64,000 nt of DNA from contig NZ_BLIV01000005.1 of the NCBI RefSeq assembly GCF_009811755.1, forward strand, positions 186,001 through 250,000, read 5' to 3'. A model generated the notes under the pieces. It saw only the letters and a list, made by a program, of their open reading frames with translations, was not told the DNA's origin and searched no databases. Source of the stretch: Roseobacter cerasinus. GTDB lineage: Bacteria > Pseudomonadota > Alphaproteobacteria > Rhodobacterales > Rhodobacteraceae. Shown here one piece after another: positions 47,209-55,478 of the stretch (within the stretch, counting starts at the first letter, position 1; the number at the start of each line of letters is the position of its first letter). A program made the translations under genes and the position numbers.

Positions 47209-47988
47209 ATGCGCAATGTCCGCTTGATCGCACGCCTTGATATTAAGATGAACTGGCTGATCAAGGGCGTTCAGATGGAGGGCTGGCGCAAGGTTGGACC
47301 GCCAGATGAGTTCGCTTGCAAATATGCCATGGGCGGCGCGGACGAATTGTTGCTCATGGACGCTGTTGCCAGTCTCTACGAACGCAACAGTCTCTTGGAT
47401 ATTGTCAAACGCGTTGCAACGGACGTCTTTGTCCCTATGACAGTTGGTGGCGGTGTGCGCAGCGTTGAGGATGCGAAGGTTCTACTCAGCTCCGGTGCAG
47501 ACAAGGTGGCGATAAACACAGCTGCAACGCGCGATCCTGGCTTGATTACAGCTCTATCGGACCGTTTTGGTGCTCAGGCCACTGTCGTGTCGATTGAGGC
47601 GATCCGGTCTGGGACGGACTGGCTTGCCATGACTGATAACGGAAGAAATCATACAGGGCGCAATGTTCTGGACTGGGCATGGGAAGCCGAGCAGGCTGGT
47701 GCTGGAGAGATTGTCTTGACCGCGATTGACAAAGAGGGCCTTGGCCTGGGCTTTGATGTTGAACTCGTCCGTCAGGTGAGCGAGAGGGTGTCTATTCCGG
47801 TTGTAGCATCGGGCGGACTTGGGTCAGCAAATCATTTAAAGGATCTGATAAAACTGACCGAAGTGTCGGGTGTCGCTGTTGCTCAAGCACTTCATTGGGA
47901 TGTCTTGGAATTGGCGGACCTCAGGGATTGTTTGCGCAGCGAAGACGTTTTCGTTCGTCCCATTCCCAAGGAAGATGCAAATCAATAG
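47209..47988 (+). CDS. HisF-like ammonia-channel partner of the sugar amidotransferase
   Basis: The 259-residue TIM barrel resembles HisF: RLIARLDIKMNWLIKGVQ (with Asp11), VPMTVGGGVRSVEDAK (about 81-96), GADKVAINTAA and PVVASGGLGSANHLKDL. In the HisH/HisF pair the barrel carries ammonia from the glutaminase to the active site; WbpH-type members do this for sugar amidation. Genuine HisF is expected elsewhere with the his operon. A GAGG about 8 nt before the ATG serves as ribosome site. Its end overlaps the end of the convergent NeuC-like gene by 7 bp. Confidence 0.85.
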   Translation: MRNVRLIARLDIKMNWLIKGVQMEGWRKVGPPDEFACKYAMGGADELLLMDAVASLYERNSLLDIVKRVATDVFVPMTVGGGVRSVEDAKVLLSSGADKVAINTAATRDPGLITALSDRFGAQATVVSIEAIRSGTDWLAMTDNGRNHTGRNVLDWAWEAEQAGAGEIVLTAIDKEGLGLGFDVELVRQVSERVSIPVVASGGLGSANHLKDLIKLTEVSGVAVAQALHWDVLELADLRDCLRSEDVFVRPIPKEDANQ

Positions 47989-49109
47989 CTATTCTGTTTC
48001 GAAAGCATTTCAGGGAAAAACTCGATTTCGTTCAATGCGCTCAGCAGCAATGTATCCGTACGGCCGTCTCCATAAACATTTTTTCCATCACAGGTAAGTT
48101 CAAGAGCCTGATCGATAGCTTTCAATATGGCAGGTTGATCGAACGTTAGGCAATCAATCGTATTGCTGTTTCGCTGACGATTGTTCTGCCTGCTACCGAT
48201 GTTTACGCATGGAACAGAGAAACTCGCCGATTCAATGATACCTGAAGACGAGTTCCCTATAACCAGATCACAAGACGCCATTGTCTTGAGATAGTCCCGG
48301 CGTCTGAGATGGGTACAAACGCGAACATCCTTCGACGCATCGCTCATGTCGAGGACTCTATCTATCGCATCGCCACCAGCGTCAGAGTTGGGTCGAAGGA
48401 TGATTGCTGAGAGGTTCGCTGAGTGGAGACCACCAAGAAGAGCTTCTATCTGCGCTCCCGCATCCTGTTGCTCCTGTACAACCGGGTGAAACACGACCAG
48501 CGCGATGGGCTTGGAGGCAGAGAGTTCGAAGGTGCGTCTGAGTTCTATCGGGTCTCTTCGGATGCCATCGGTCAACCCAACCAGCCCGGGCGCTCCCACG
48601 AGGACGATCCTGTCTTCGTGTTCTCCCATTTTCGCCAATCGTGCGGCGGCATCTTCGGTTGCAGGAAAGTGTATATGGCTCAACTTGGAAATGGCATGAC
48701 GATAGCTTTCGTCGATCGTTCCGGATCGCTCGCCGCCGTGGATATGAGCGATGTGGATGCCCATGTTGACCGCAGCGATGGCCGCCGCCAGCATCTCGCC
48801 ACGATCACCCAGAACCAGCACCAGAGCGGGTCGCCTTTTCTTCCACAGGTCCGCGAATCCCGCCAGCTCGCTTGCCATCGCATGGGCCATCTCGTGGCCA
48901 TCGCGTCCAGAAAGGGCCACCGGGATCTGCGCTGCCATCCGTAGGCCGCTACGCTCAATATCAGACGTCGTGTGGCCATATTTGTCGATGAGATGCTGTC
49001 CGGTGACAATCACCTCCACATCATGTTGCGTTGACGCGTCAATCGTCTTCAGACAGCTTTCGACCAAGCCAAAATCCGCGCGACTTCCGGTCACATAGTG
49101 GATCAGCAT
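47982..49109 (-). CDS. Hydrolysing UDP-sugar 2-epimerase (NeuC/LegG family)
   Basis: The 375-residue GT-B-like epimerase begins HYVTGSRADFGLVESCL (about 3-19), continues VLVLGDRGEMLAAAIA (about 97-112) and HIHGGERSGTIDESYRHA (about 121-138), the signature of the hydrolysing NeuC group rather than non-hydrolysing WecB. It would turn UDP-GlcNAc or UDP-diacetamidobacillosamine into the free mannose-configured amino sugar used by NeuB. Its stop overlaps the HisF-like stop. It follows the PglC-like gene at 4 bp, so they share a transcript. Confidence 0.9.
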   Translation of the reverse strand: MLIHYVTGSRADFGLVESCLKTIDASTQHDVEVIVTGQHLIDKYGHTTSDIERSGLRMAAQIPVALSGRDGHEMAHAMASELAGFADLWKKRRPALVLVLGDRGEMLAAAIAAVNMGIHIAHIHGGERSGTIDESYRHAISKLSHIHFPATEDAAARLAKMGEHEDRIVLVGAPGLVGLTDGIRRDPIELRRTFELSASKPIALVVFHPVVQEQQDAGAQIEALLGGLHSANLSAIILRPNSDAGGDAIDRVLDMSDASKDVRVCTHLRRRDYLKTMASCDLVIGNSSSGIIESASFSVPCVNIGSRQNNRQRNSNTIDCLTFDQPAILKAIDQALELTCDGKNVYGDGRTDTLLLSALNEIEFFPEMLSKQNSY

Positions 49110-49113
49110 CGGT

Positions 49114-49662
49114 TCATATGCCCTTCCGCAACACGCCGAAAGTTCTGATCAAAATCTGGATATCCAGTGCCAGGCTGGTTTTCTCGACATATTCCAAGTC
49201 ATGCGCCAACCTGGTTTCTGGGGTGATATCGGACCTTCCTCTGACCTGCGCAAGCCCTGTTATACCGGGTCGGACCTGATGGCGCCGACGCCAGTCCTCC
49301 GGCGAATAGAGCTCTTCTTGCTTCGGAACATCAGGTCTTGGCCCGACCAGGGACATGTCGCCGCGCAAGACGTTCAAGACTTGCGGTAGTTCATCGATTG
49401 ATTTGGACCTGATGAAAGCGCCGACCCGTGTCACGCGCTGGTCATTTGGTTCAGTTTGAAACCCGCCTTCTCGATCGGCGTTCACGACCATCGACCTAAA
49501 TTTCAACATCTCAAAGACCACGCACCCGCGCCCAACTCGCTTCTGCTTGTAAAACACAGGCCCTCTGTCCTCGCGTTTTATTGCTATCGCGACGACTAAC
49601 ATTGGGATTGCCAGCGGCAGGAGCACCATCAAGGACAACAGCACATCGACAGCTCTTTTCAC
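49114..49662 (-). CDS. Initiating phosphoglycosyl transferase (PglC-like, small monotopic form)
   Basis: This 182-residue protein has one N-terminal hydrophobic hairpin (about 5-28) and the bacterial sugar transferase domain: [16 protein letters not shown] (about 51-66), [20 protein letters not shown] (about 89-108) and [18 protein letters not shown] (about 126-143). Small proteins of this type (PglC) transfer a phosphosugar, often diNAc-bacillosamine phosphate, to undecaprenyl phosphate and start repeat-unit assembly. Its ATG overlaps the stop of a broken dehydratase remnant (ATGA, 49659-49662), a relic of an older gene pair. Confidence 0.92.
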   Translation of the reverse strand: MKRAVDVLLSLMVLLPLAIPMLVVAIAIKREDRGPVFYKQKRVGRGCVVFEMLKFRSMVVNADREGGFQTEPNDQRVTRVGAFIRSKSIDELPQVLNVLRGDMSLVGPRPDVPKQEELYSPEDWRRRHQVRPGITGLAQVRGRSDITPETRLAHDLEYVEKTSLALDIQILIRTFGVLRKGI

Positions 49663-49835
49663 GACGCAGCCCCGTTCATGTACCCCGAGACGGCATCGAG
49701 AGACAGAGTTCGCAAGGTCACGCCGTGACCATCGAGGCTACGTAGGATCTCGTGCTTTCGTGTCCGCGAGGCAGAGCGCATCGTCAATACATCAAGATTG
49801 AGAAGAGATCTCCATAGTTGAAGCATAGTCGGCAT
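49659..49835 (-). pseudogene. Collapsed remnant of a PglF/WbpM-type dehydratase gene
   Basis: From the ATG at 49835, a 58-residue frame reads LTMRSASRTRKHEILRSL, then HGVTLRTL, and then jumps to [14 protein letters not shown]. The first part aligns with residues about 214-241 of the dehydratase at 24199-26064 (LAMPSASRARKQEILRSL), the tail with its last residues (LETVDGYTNGAST). About 365 residues between them are missing, with no frameshift. The stop still overlaps the PglC-like start by 4 bp, as an intact upstream operon partner would. Confidence 0.8.
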
Positions 49836-49836
49836 C

Positions 49837-51348
49837 CTATTGTGATGTCTCACCCTCATCGATACGAACCGAGCGAAGAGAGAGGAAGACACGGAAATTG
49901 GCGACGGTCATCAGCACTGTGATGCAGAGGATCAAGAAAAGGTCTGTCAAAAGGCTTTCAGGCAACGACAGAACGTTGAGTATGAGAACCGTCGGAATCA
50001 AGACCGCCATACAGCGCAGGAAGGTTCGGCCAAGTTGACGGGCAAGTTTTGGCAGCTCATACGTTTCCATCGCAAACAGGACCGAGATGGCAGCGGCCGC
50101 AATATGGAAGCTTGCGAACCCCCAGCTGGCGGATACGTAGGCTGGAAGCCCGGCCTGGTCCAGGGTTAGAAAGACAAGCACTGACGTGGCCAATGCCAAG
50201 ATGGTTGCTTGAAGGACTCTAAGAGTGCGCATCTGCGCGTTGAGAGCAGCGCTCATGACCTGGAAGATGGCAAATGCAGGTAGACCAGCCAAGAAAATCC
50301 GAAAAGAACTCGCGATTTGTGTTGTTTCCTCTATCTGCATCCGACCATACCCAAAGACAACTTCGGAAATGGGAACAGCGAACAGTGCGAGCACACCGGC
50401 CGCGGATAGCGTGGCCGCAAACGCGGCATCTGAAGCCAGTAAAATGCGAGCGCGGAACGTACCGTTGGACCCTTGCGATAGCCTCGACAGGATTGGCAGG
50501 AAGATCAGCATGATCGGCGAGATCAACAAGGCCACCGGAAGATGAAAAAGACGCTCGGCAAAGCTGAACGCGGCGAGGTTTCCTGGCCCGCTTGTCGACT
50601 GCAAGGAGCGGAATATGATCGGGGTCGCGGCAACCAAGCTTTGGGCGGCCACGCCCTGTAAGAACTGACGTCCAAACCCGGGCGGAAAGCGTGCCTGCAG
50701 AGCGGTTTTTCTGAACGCTGCGCTCATGCCGACCGCCAGCGTTCCAAGCCGCAACAAAACCGCCACCATCATTGCTGCCCCAAATAGGGTGAAGTCCATC
50801 AAGCCCGGGTGGGTCAGGCCAGTTGGAAGGGTGGCAAAGTAGACCAAAAGCACCCCATTGAAGACGACCACACTAAGGGGGGGCAGTGCATTACGGCGCT
50901 CAACCTGCAGGTATGCTGCGCTGGGTCCCAAGGCAAAGGAGAGCGGGAGAACCAATATGGAAAGTGCAAATCCCACATGAAAGTTGGTCAATGCCGAAGT
51001 GTCGAGACTTGGTGCCAGCAAATCGAGCAATGTGTTCCGAAACACCAGCAAACCAATTCCCAAAACGACCGCACCGGAAGTCACGTACAAGATACTGCGC
51101 TGCAGAAGCTCTAGCCGCTCAGCGGGTGCGGCACGACTGAGCGCAGGAACCAATGCAGCGCTAAACCCGCCGGCCAACAAGATATTGACGAGCATATCCG
51201 GCAGGGTCAGCATAACCACCGTTGCATCTGCTTCAGGGCTAAGCCCCAGTCGAGCGGCGATCATCTGCTCTCGCATCAACCCGGAAAGTCGGCTGAAGAG
51301 CAGTAAGACGCTCAAGATAGCGGAAGCTTGCAGAAGGGTTCGTGCCAT
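49837..51348 (-). CDS. MviN/MurJ-superfamily flippase (probable Wzx-type exporter)
   Basis: The 503-residue protein has about fourteen membrane helices and the MurJ-like opening LLLFSRLSGLMREQMIAARLG (split over helix 1 and its loop, about 15-35), LPDMLVNILLAGGFSAALVP and a basic loop pattern. MOP-type flippases move undecaprenyl-linked lipid II or glycan repeats across the inner membrane. Since it lies beside the PglC-like gene in the polysaccharide island, export of the repeat unit is more likely than the essential MurJ role, but I cannot exclude a second MurJ. Its stop is 1 bp from the start of the dehydratase remnant. Confidence 0.85.
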   Translation of the reverse strand: MARTLLQASAILSVLLLFSRLSGLMREQMIAARLGLSPEADATVVMLTLPDMLVNILLAGGFSAALVPALSRAAPAERLELLQRSILYVTSGAVVLGIGLLVFRNTLLDLLAPSLDTSALTNFHVGFALSILVLPLSFALGPSAAYLQVERRNALPPLSVVVFNGVLLVYFATLPTGLTHPGLMDFTLFGAAMMVAVLLRLGTLAVGMSAAFRKTALQARFPPGFGRQFLQGVAAQSLVAATPIIFRSLQSTSGPGNLAAFSFAERLFHLPVALLISPIMLIFLPILSRLSQGSNGTFRARILLASDAAFAATLSAAGVLALFAVPISEVVFGYGRMQIEETTQIASSFRIFLAGLPAFAIFQVMSAALNAQMRTLRVLQATILALATSVLVFLTLDQAGLPAYVSASWGFASFHIAAAAISVLFAMETYELPKLARQLGRTFLRCMAVLIPTVLILNVLSLPESLLTDLFLILCITVLMTVANFRVFLSLRSVRIDEGETSQ

Positions 51349-51894
51349 TGGATCCCGGTGGCGGTGAACTCCGCCTCGTCTTTGTGTATCGTTATTGTCG
51401 CCGGTCGGAAAGAATGGAGTGTTGGTAGTGATCTGCCCCCCAAAAAGCTACGACCCCACGGTATTTCGACAAACACCCCCGCAGACCATCAAGTGACATG
51501 AAACGGCCAAAAAGAGGAGGGCAAGTCTGATGGGTTGAACAACGAAAGGGTTGCGGTTCGCAAGCTTAAAATGTGCCATCGCGCGAGATATGAGCTGTAA
51601 ACCACTGGAGGAGAAAGGATCTAGGTATCAGATCGCCTTAGGAGCTCTGGCTGAAAATCCCCTGTAGAATACCGTCGCGGACACTGTTGCAACGCGGGGA
51701 ACGCCTCGCGACCACCTTGCTATCCGCTGCGTCTTGAGCATCCGCGCGCAAACAATAGTCCAGCGGAAAGAAGGTCAGGATCGCGCTGAATAGGCTGCGC
51801 GGCAAGGACGAAAAGACTTGTGCACTTTCGGTCCGACGGCACAGGTCGAATGCAACCCGACCTGCTCGCGCGAAAAGTCTCAGGTTTGAGATGA
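51349..51894. other. Gap without a recognisable gene
   Basis: An 89-codon minus frame (51638-51907, starting MKNRLISNLRLFARAGRVAF) exists, but I recognise no family and cannot judge if it is coding. The stretch at about 51428 (TGATCTGCCCCCC) resembles the ends of some IS3-type elements, too short to call. With the IS110 fragment to the right, this looks like the worn right edge of the polysaccharide island. Confidence 0.4.
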
Positions 51895-52032
51895 GCCGGT
51901 TCTTCAACTGAAGAGACAGAGGGTGACGAGAAGCCGCACAAGGTCGTGATCACGGCGGCTGCCCGCAAACTTGTCACAATTGCAGACCCCCTGCGCAAAG
52001 CTCGCCAGCAGTGGACCCTGCAACTTGAATGA
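51895..52032 (+). mobile_element. IS110-family transposase C-terminal remnant
   Basis: A plus-strand frame bounded by a TGA just upstream ends at the TGA at 52030-52032 and contains EKPHKVVITAAARKLVTIAD followed by PLRKARQQWTLQLE. The K-P-H-K-x-V-x-x-A-x-x-R-K-L pattern is the usual end of IS110-type (DEDD) transposases. Only about 45 residues remain, with no start and no catalytic region. Confidence 0.7.
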
Positions 52033-52044
52033 GAAATACAGATG

Positions 52045-54021
52045 CTAGAAGGTGTATTGCAGGCTGAGTTGCAGCGAGCGGCCTGGTTCGTTCAATGGCG
52101 TAACATTGCTGAATTCTCGACCGTAAGTCGCACGGCTGGCGTAGGTCTCATCGAAGATGTTGTTGACGGCGGCGCGGAGGGTCAGGTTGTCCCAGGCCTT
52201 CGGCTTGTACTCAACAAACGCGTTGAACACCTCATACGACGGCAACGCAGGACCCGCTGCGCCCGTAGTCGGATTGAAGGTATTCGTTTCTTCGAGCACA
52301 ATTTCTGCATCGGCGCCGATCCGCAGCCCGTGACGCTCAAAATCCTGCACAACCTCAATGGTGATCACCTCTCCGATTGGTGTTGTCAAATAACGCCCTG
52401 TATCTGAATCCGATGGCTGTCCGTTGATGGTCGTGTCGATATTGGCATAGCCGACCCGCACAAAACCGCTCTCCCAACGGTGACCCACGCCAAGTTCAAA
52501 GCCTTCGGAGCGCATGTCTGCTGTCAGTGCAGCGTTGTTGACGTTGAACGTCGGGACGCGCGCATTGCTCAGGTTTGTGCGAAAGATTTTCCCGTCAAAG
52601 CTCCAGTCGCCAAAAGACGTATCAACCGCGAAGAAAATATTGTTGGCGGTGACGGGTGTGATGCCGCCTGTCGGGTAAATCCAGTTGGAGTTGATGATAA
52701 AACTTTCGGCCAGCGCAACGCCACCCCACACATGTGACGCCCCACCGCTGATCGTTACATTATCGGTGACATCAAAGGCGCCAGAAACATTCCCAGAGAG
52801 GCCAGCATCTTTGGTCTCATTGCCGTTAGCTCCCTGAAACTCCTGAAAATCAGCCCGCGCGCCAAATGACAGACGGGACCTGTCCGTTGGCTCCAGCCGT
52901 GCTTGTGCAAAGAGGCCAATGTTCTGAGCTTCTTCCGTCCCGATATCATCTGACCCGCCGGTGAGCGATCGAAAGTCAAGCTCAACACTGTCGGAGTAAA
53001 AGTCGACCCCGGCCGTAACGGTCCCCGAATGGACAGGGAAACGGTTCTGGATCACACCATTCACACTGTCCGTCTCGCCGCGAGATATAAAATCATCGGT
53101 GGAATTGTCCAGATCGGTGGTGCTGTAGGCCAGCGTGATCTTCGGGTCCCACCAGCCCGTCGGTGTTTCGTCGGTATAGGTGAAGGTGACGTTCTGACGG
53201 TCCAGCTCATAGTTGCGGGTGAGCGGGGTGGATGGCCCCACAAGGACTCCGATATTGGCCCGGTAGGGGCGTATTTCGTCGTCGTTCACGCGCTCGTAAG
53301 ACAGCTCAAACCGGTCCCCGGTTTCGGCTTCATATGCAACCTTGCCCAGGCCGCTGAGCAGCCCGGTACCGGACCCGGTGATGTCGACATTGTCGCCATC
53401 CTCACGCTCATTGCCGTCGGCGTATTTGAAATATCCGAGGTATTCAAAGTTACCGGAGCGCCCGTAAAGGGAAGTGCTGGTCGTGAAGATATCGCCGTTG
53501 GAGTCGTATTCCTGTTTGATGAACCCGCCAAAGCTGAGACCCGGTTCAAGCAGATCATCCACATCCCGCGTCTCAAAGGCCACCGACCCGGCCAAGGCGC
53601 CTGGGCCCGCATCGGCGCCCGCGACACCCGCTTCGACCCGCACGGCCTTGAGCAAGGCCGGGTCGATAAGCGTGGTCGCATTGTGGTGGAAAATCTTGTT
53701 GTTCTGCCGGCTGCCATCAATGGTCACCGCAAGGTTGTTTTCCTCGACACCGTTGACATAGAGCTTTTGTGACACGGGTAGCGAGCTGCCGACGGCCACG
53801 CTGGGCTCGCCCTTGAAGAGGTCTTGCAGGTCGGCGGGGTTCCGCCGGGCGAGGTCTTCACTGTCGAGCGCAAAGGCGTTGCCGGTGGGTCCTTCGGCCT
53901 CAAGCTCGTCTTCCGCTTCGACCGAAATCGGGTCAAGCTCTATGGGGTCTGCGTCCTGCGCGAGCGCACCTGACACGCCCAAACCCGTTGAAATGACAAT
54001 GACTGAAACTGATCGCGACAT
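52045..54021 (-). CDS. TonB-dependent outer membrane receptor
   Basis: The 658-residue outer-membrane receptor has a signal peptide (residues 1-21, cleaved after GALA), a TonB-box-like region (about 25-40), a plug domain with LQDLFKGEPSVAVGSS and YVNGVEENNLAVTIDGSRQ (about 90-108), and a beta barrel ending in LQLSLQYTF, with the terminal phenylalanine of outer-membrane barrels. The plug text resembles heme and siderophore receptors. A divergently transcribed siderophore-type ABC transporter (54567-58122) and polyamine/synthetase genes point to a ferric siderophore as ligand. A palindromic operator-like site lies 82 bp upstream of its start. Confidence 0.92.
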   Translation of the reverse strand: MSRSVSVIVISTGLGVSGALAQDADPIELDPISVEAEDELEAEGPTGNAFALDSEDLARRNPADLQDLFKGEPSVAVGSSLPVSQKLYVNGVEENNLAVTIDGSRQNNKIFHHNATTLIDPALLKAVRVEAGVAGADAGPGALAGSVAFETRDVDDLLEPGLSFGGFIKQEYDSNGDIFTTSTSLYGRSGNFEYLGYFKYADGNEREDGDNVDITGSGTGLLSGLGKVAYEAETGDRFELSYERVNDDEIRPYRANIGVLVGPSTPLTRNYELDRQNVTFTYTDETPTGWWDPKITLAYSTTDLDNSTDDFISRGETDSVNGVIQNRFPVHSGTVTAGVDFYSDSVELDFRSLTGGSDDIGTEEAQNIGLFAQARLEPTDRSRLSFGARADFQEFQGANGNETKDAGLSGNVSGAFDVTDNVTISGGASHVWGGVALAESFIINSNWIYPTGGITPVTANNIFFAVDTSFGDWSFDGKIFRTNLSNARVPTFNVNNAALTADMRSEGFELGVGHRWESGFVRVGYANIDTTINGQPSDSDTGRYLTTPIGEVITIEVVQDFERHGLRIGADAEIVLEETNTFNPTTGAAGPALPSYEVFNAFVEYKPKAWDNLTLRAAVNNIFDETYASRATYGREFSNVTPLNEPGRSLQLSLQYTF

Positions 54022-54102
54022 GCCGCACCACCCCTGTTGATCTTGATCTGGTGGTGGCTCGTATCGCGGTCGATTGGCTGCCTCGCGGCACGCAAATCAC
54101 AA

Positions 54103-54119
54103 TTGAGTGTTTTACTCAA
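54103..54119. promoter_or_regulatory. Palindromic operator-like site before the TonB receptor gene
   Basis: TTGAGTGTTTTACTCAA is a perfect 6-bp inverted repeat with a 5-nt centre, 82 bp upstream of the receptor start, in an AT-rich patch (54098-54135). Its position suits an iron-responsive repressor. Which regulator (IscR/RirA-like, Irr, Fur) cannot be read by eye. Confidence 0.5.
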
Positions 54120-54148
54120 GATTAAAAATTCTGGCGAACTATGGGCTC

Positions 54149-54445
54149 CTAGCCGGTATCTGCCCATTGCATCTGCTCAAACCCCTCGCGGAACGCAAAG
54201 CGCTGCAGATGGCTGTCCATGACCTCTTTGGCCGTTGTAGCGTCCGACCCTTCGGCCAGTGTGACCGTCGCCATGAGCCTGTCCTCGGTCGCTTGAAACG
54301 ACAAGTGACCAAAAGGCAGCGTGACGGACCCAGCCGTGTCCGTCCACTCGGCAGCCCCCTTGTGCGCCCAATGTTTACAGAGCTGCGTCATGTATTTCGC
54401 CGCAAAGGGCGTGGCGAATGTTCCGGTCAGTTTTGACATGTCCAT
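54149..54445 (-). CDS. DUF2218-family protein
   Basis: The 98-residue soluble protein contains TPFAAKYMTQLCKHWAHKGA (about 12-31), LPFGHLSFQATEDRLMATV and SHLQRFAFREGFEQMQW (about 78-94), which together are the DUF2218 pattern. Function is unknown; in many proteobacteria the family travels with siderophore uptake genes, as it does here between the receptor and the binding-protein gene. It is divergent from the binding-protein gene across 121 bp and co-directional with the receptor gene. Confidence 0.82.
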   Translation of the reverse strand: MDMSKLTGTFATPFAAKYMTQLCKHWAHKGAAEWTDTAGSVTLPFGHLSFQATEDRLMATVTLAEGSDATTAKEVMDSHLQRFAFREGFEQMQWADTG

Positions 54446-54566
54446 TTCCTGATTCTTTCAGTCAGATTATTCACTGGACCCGCTCTCTTCAACTTTGTAA
54501 GGACAAGCCAAACGGACGTTCGCCAGCATTTGCCAGCCGGAACATCTCGCCTATCCGGAGTTTTGC

Positions 54567-55478
54567 ATGGTCTTCTTCCGTTCTGTTTTCATCGGTGTCT
54601 TTGCCTCATTGGGCTTTGCGACCTGCGCCTTCGCCGACACCCTGATGCTCGGCACCGCGACCGGCGACGTGTCTGTGCCGCTGCACCCTGCCAACATCGT
54701 CGCGCTGGATGTCGCGGCTGTCGATACGCTGGATGCGCTTGGCGCACCGCTCGCTGCGGTGCCATCGCCCATTTATGTGGCATATCTGGCAGATGTGGCA
54801 GCCAGCGCGCTGCCCGCCGGAACGCTGTTTGAACCGGATTTCGAGGCCATCGCCAATCTCGATCCTGATCTGATCGTCGCCGGGGGCCGCTCTTCGACCC
54901 AAGTGGGCCTGTTGTCGGATATCGCGCCAACCATCGACATGACCATATGGGGCGATGACCATGTGGCGCAGGCGCTGGCCCGGCTGGAGACCTATGGGCG
55001 GCTCACCGGGCGAGAGGATCGGGCAGCAGAGCTTGCCGAAGACTTCAAGGCCCGCCTCGCCGCGACCAAGGCTGCGGTTGCAGGTCGCGGGTCTGCGTTG
55101 ATCGTCATGACAAACGGGCCAAAAGTGTCGGCCTATGGCGCCGGGTCACGCTTTGGCTGGCTGCACCGTGCGTTGGAATGGCCCGAGGCTGTGCCCGGCG
55201 TTGATGCGCAGACCCACGGCGAAGCAATTTCCTTTGAATTCATCGCCGAGGCCAATCCCGATTGGCTGATCGTCATCGACCGGGCCAGCGCCATCGGAGA
55301 GACCAGCGCCGCCGCGTCGGCCACCCTCGACAACGCGCTTGTGGCGCGGACAACCGCCTGGCAGGCGGGCCAGATCATCTATCTTAACTCCGCCAATATC
55401 TATATCGCAGGCGGCGGCATTCAGTCGATGATGGAAACGCTGGACAGGGTACGTGCCGGGTTTGATGGCCGGTCCTGA
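54567..55478 (+). CDS. Periplasmic siderophore-binding protein (FepB/TroA-like) of an ABC transporter
   Basis: The 303-residue protein has a signal peptide (about residues 1-24, ending CAFA) and the two-lobed class III binding fold: VPLHPANIVALDVAAVDTLD (about 36-55), EAIANLDPDLIVAGGRSS (about 93-110), then SAYGAGSRFGWLHRALEW (about 190-207) and ANPDWLIVIDRA (about 230-241). Such proteins pass ferric siderophores to the FecCD-type permease encoded next. It lacks a lipobox. The gene overlaps the first permease gene by 14 bp. Confidence 0.9.
   Translation: MVFFRSVFIGVFASLGFATCAFADTLMLGTATGDVSVPLHPANIVALDVAAVDTLDALGAPLAAVPSPIYVAYLADVAASALPAGTLFEPDFEAIANLDPDLIVAGGRSSTQVGLLSDIAPTIDMTIWGDDHVAQALARLETYGRLTGREDRAAELAEDFKARLAATKAAVAGRGSALIVMTNGPKVSAYGAGSRFGWLHRALEWPEAVPGVDAQTHGEAISFEFIAEANPDWLIVIDRASAIGETSAAASATLDNALVARTTAWQAGQIIYLNSANIYIAGGGIQSMMETLDRVRAGFDGRS

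Noticed and set aside
43398-47988. HisH- and HisF-like genes as part of histidine biosynthesis
   Set aside because: They lie in the glycan island beside a WbpG/PseA-type gene; the his-related genes of the window (hisZ, hisG) are far away and no hisA or hisI is near.
51638-51907. 89-codon minus frame left of the IS110 remnant, as a gene
   Set aside because: No family recognised, no clear ribosome site, basic and serine-rich text; left as part of the gap description.
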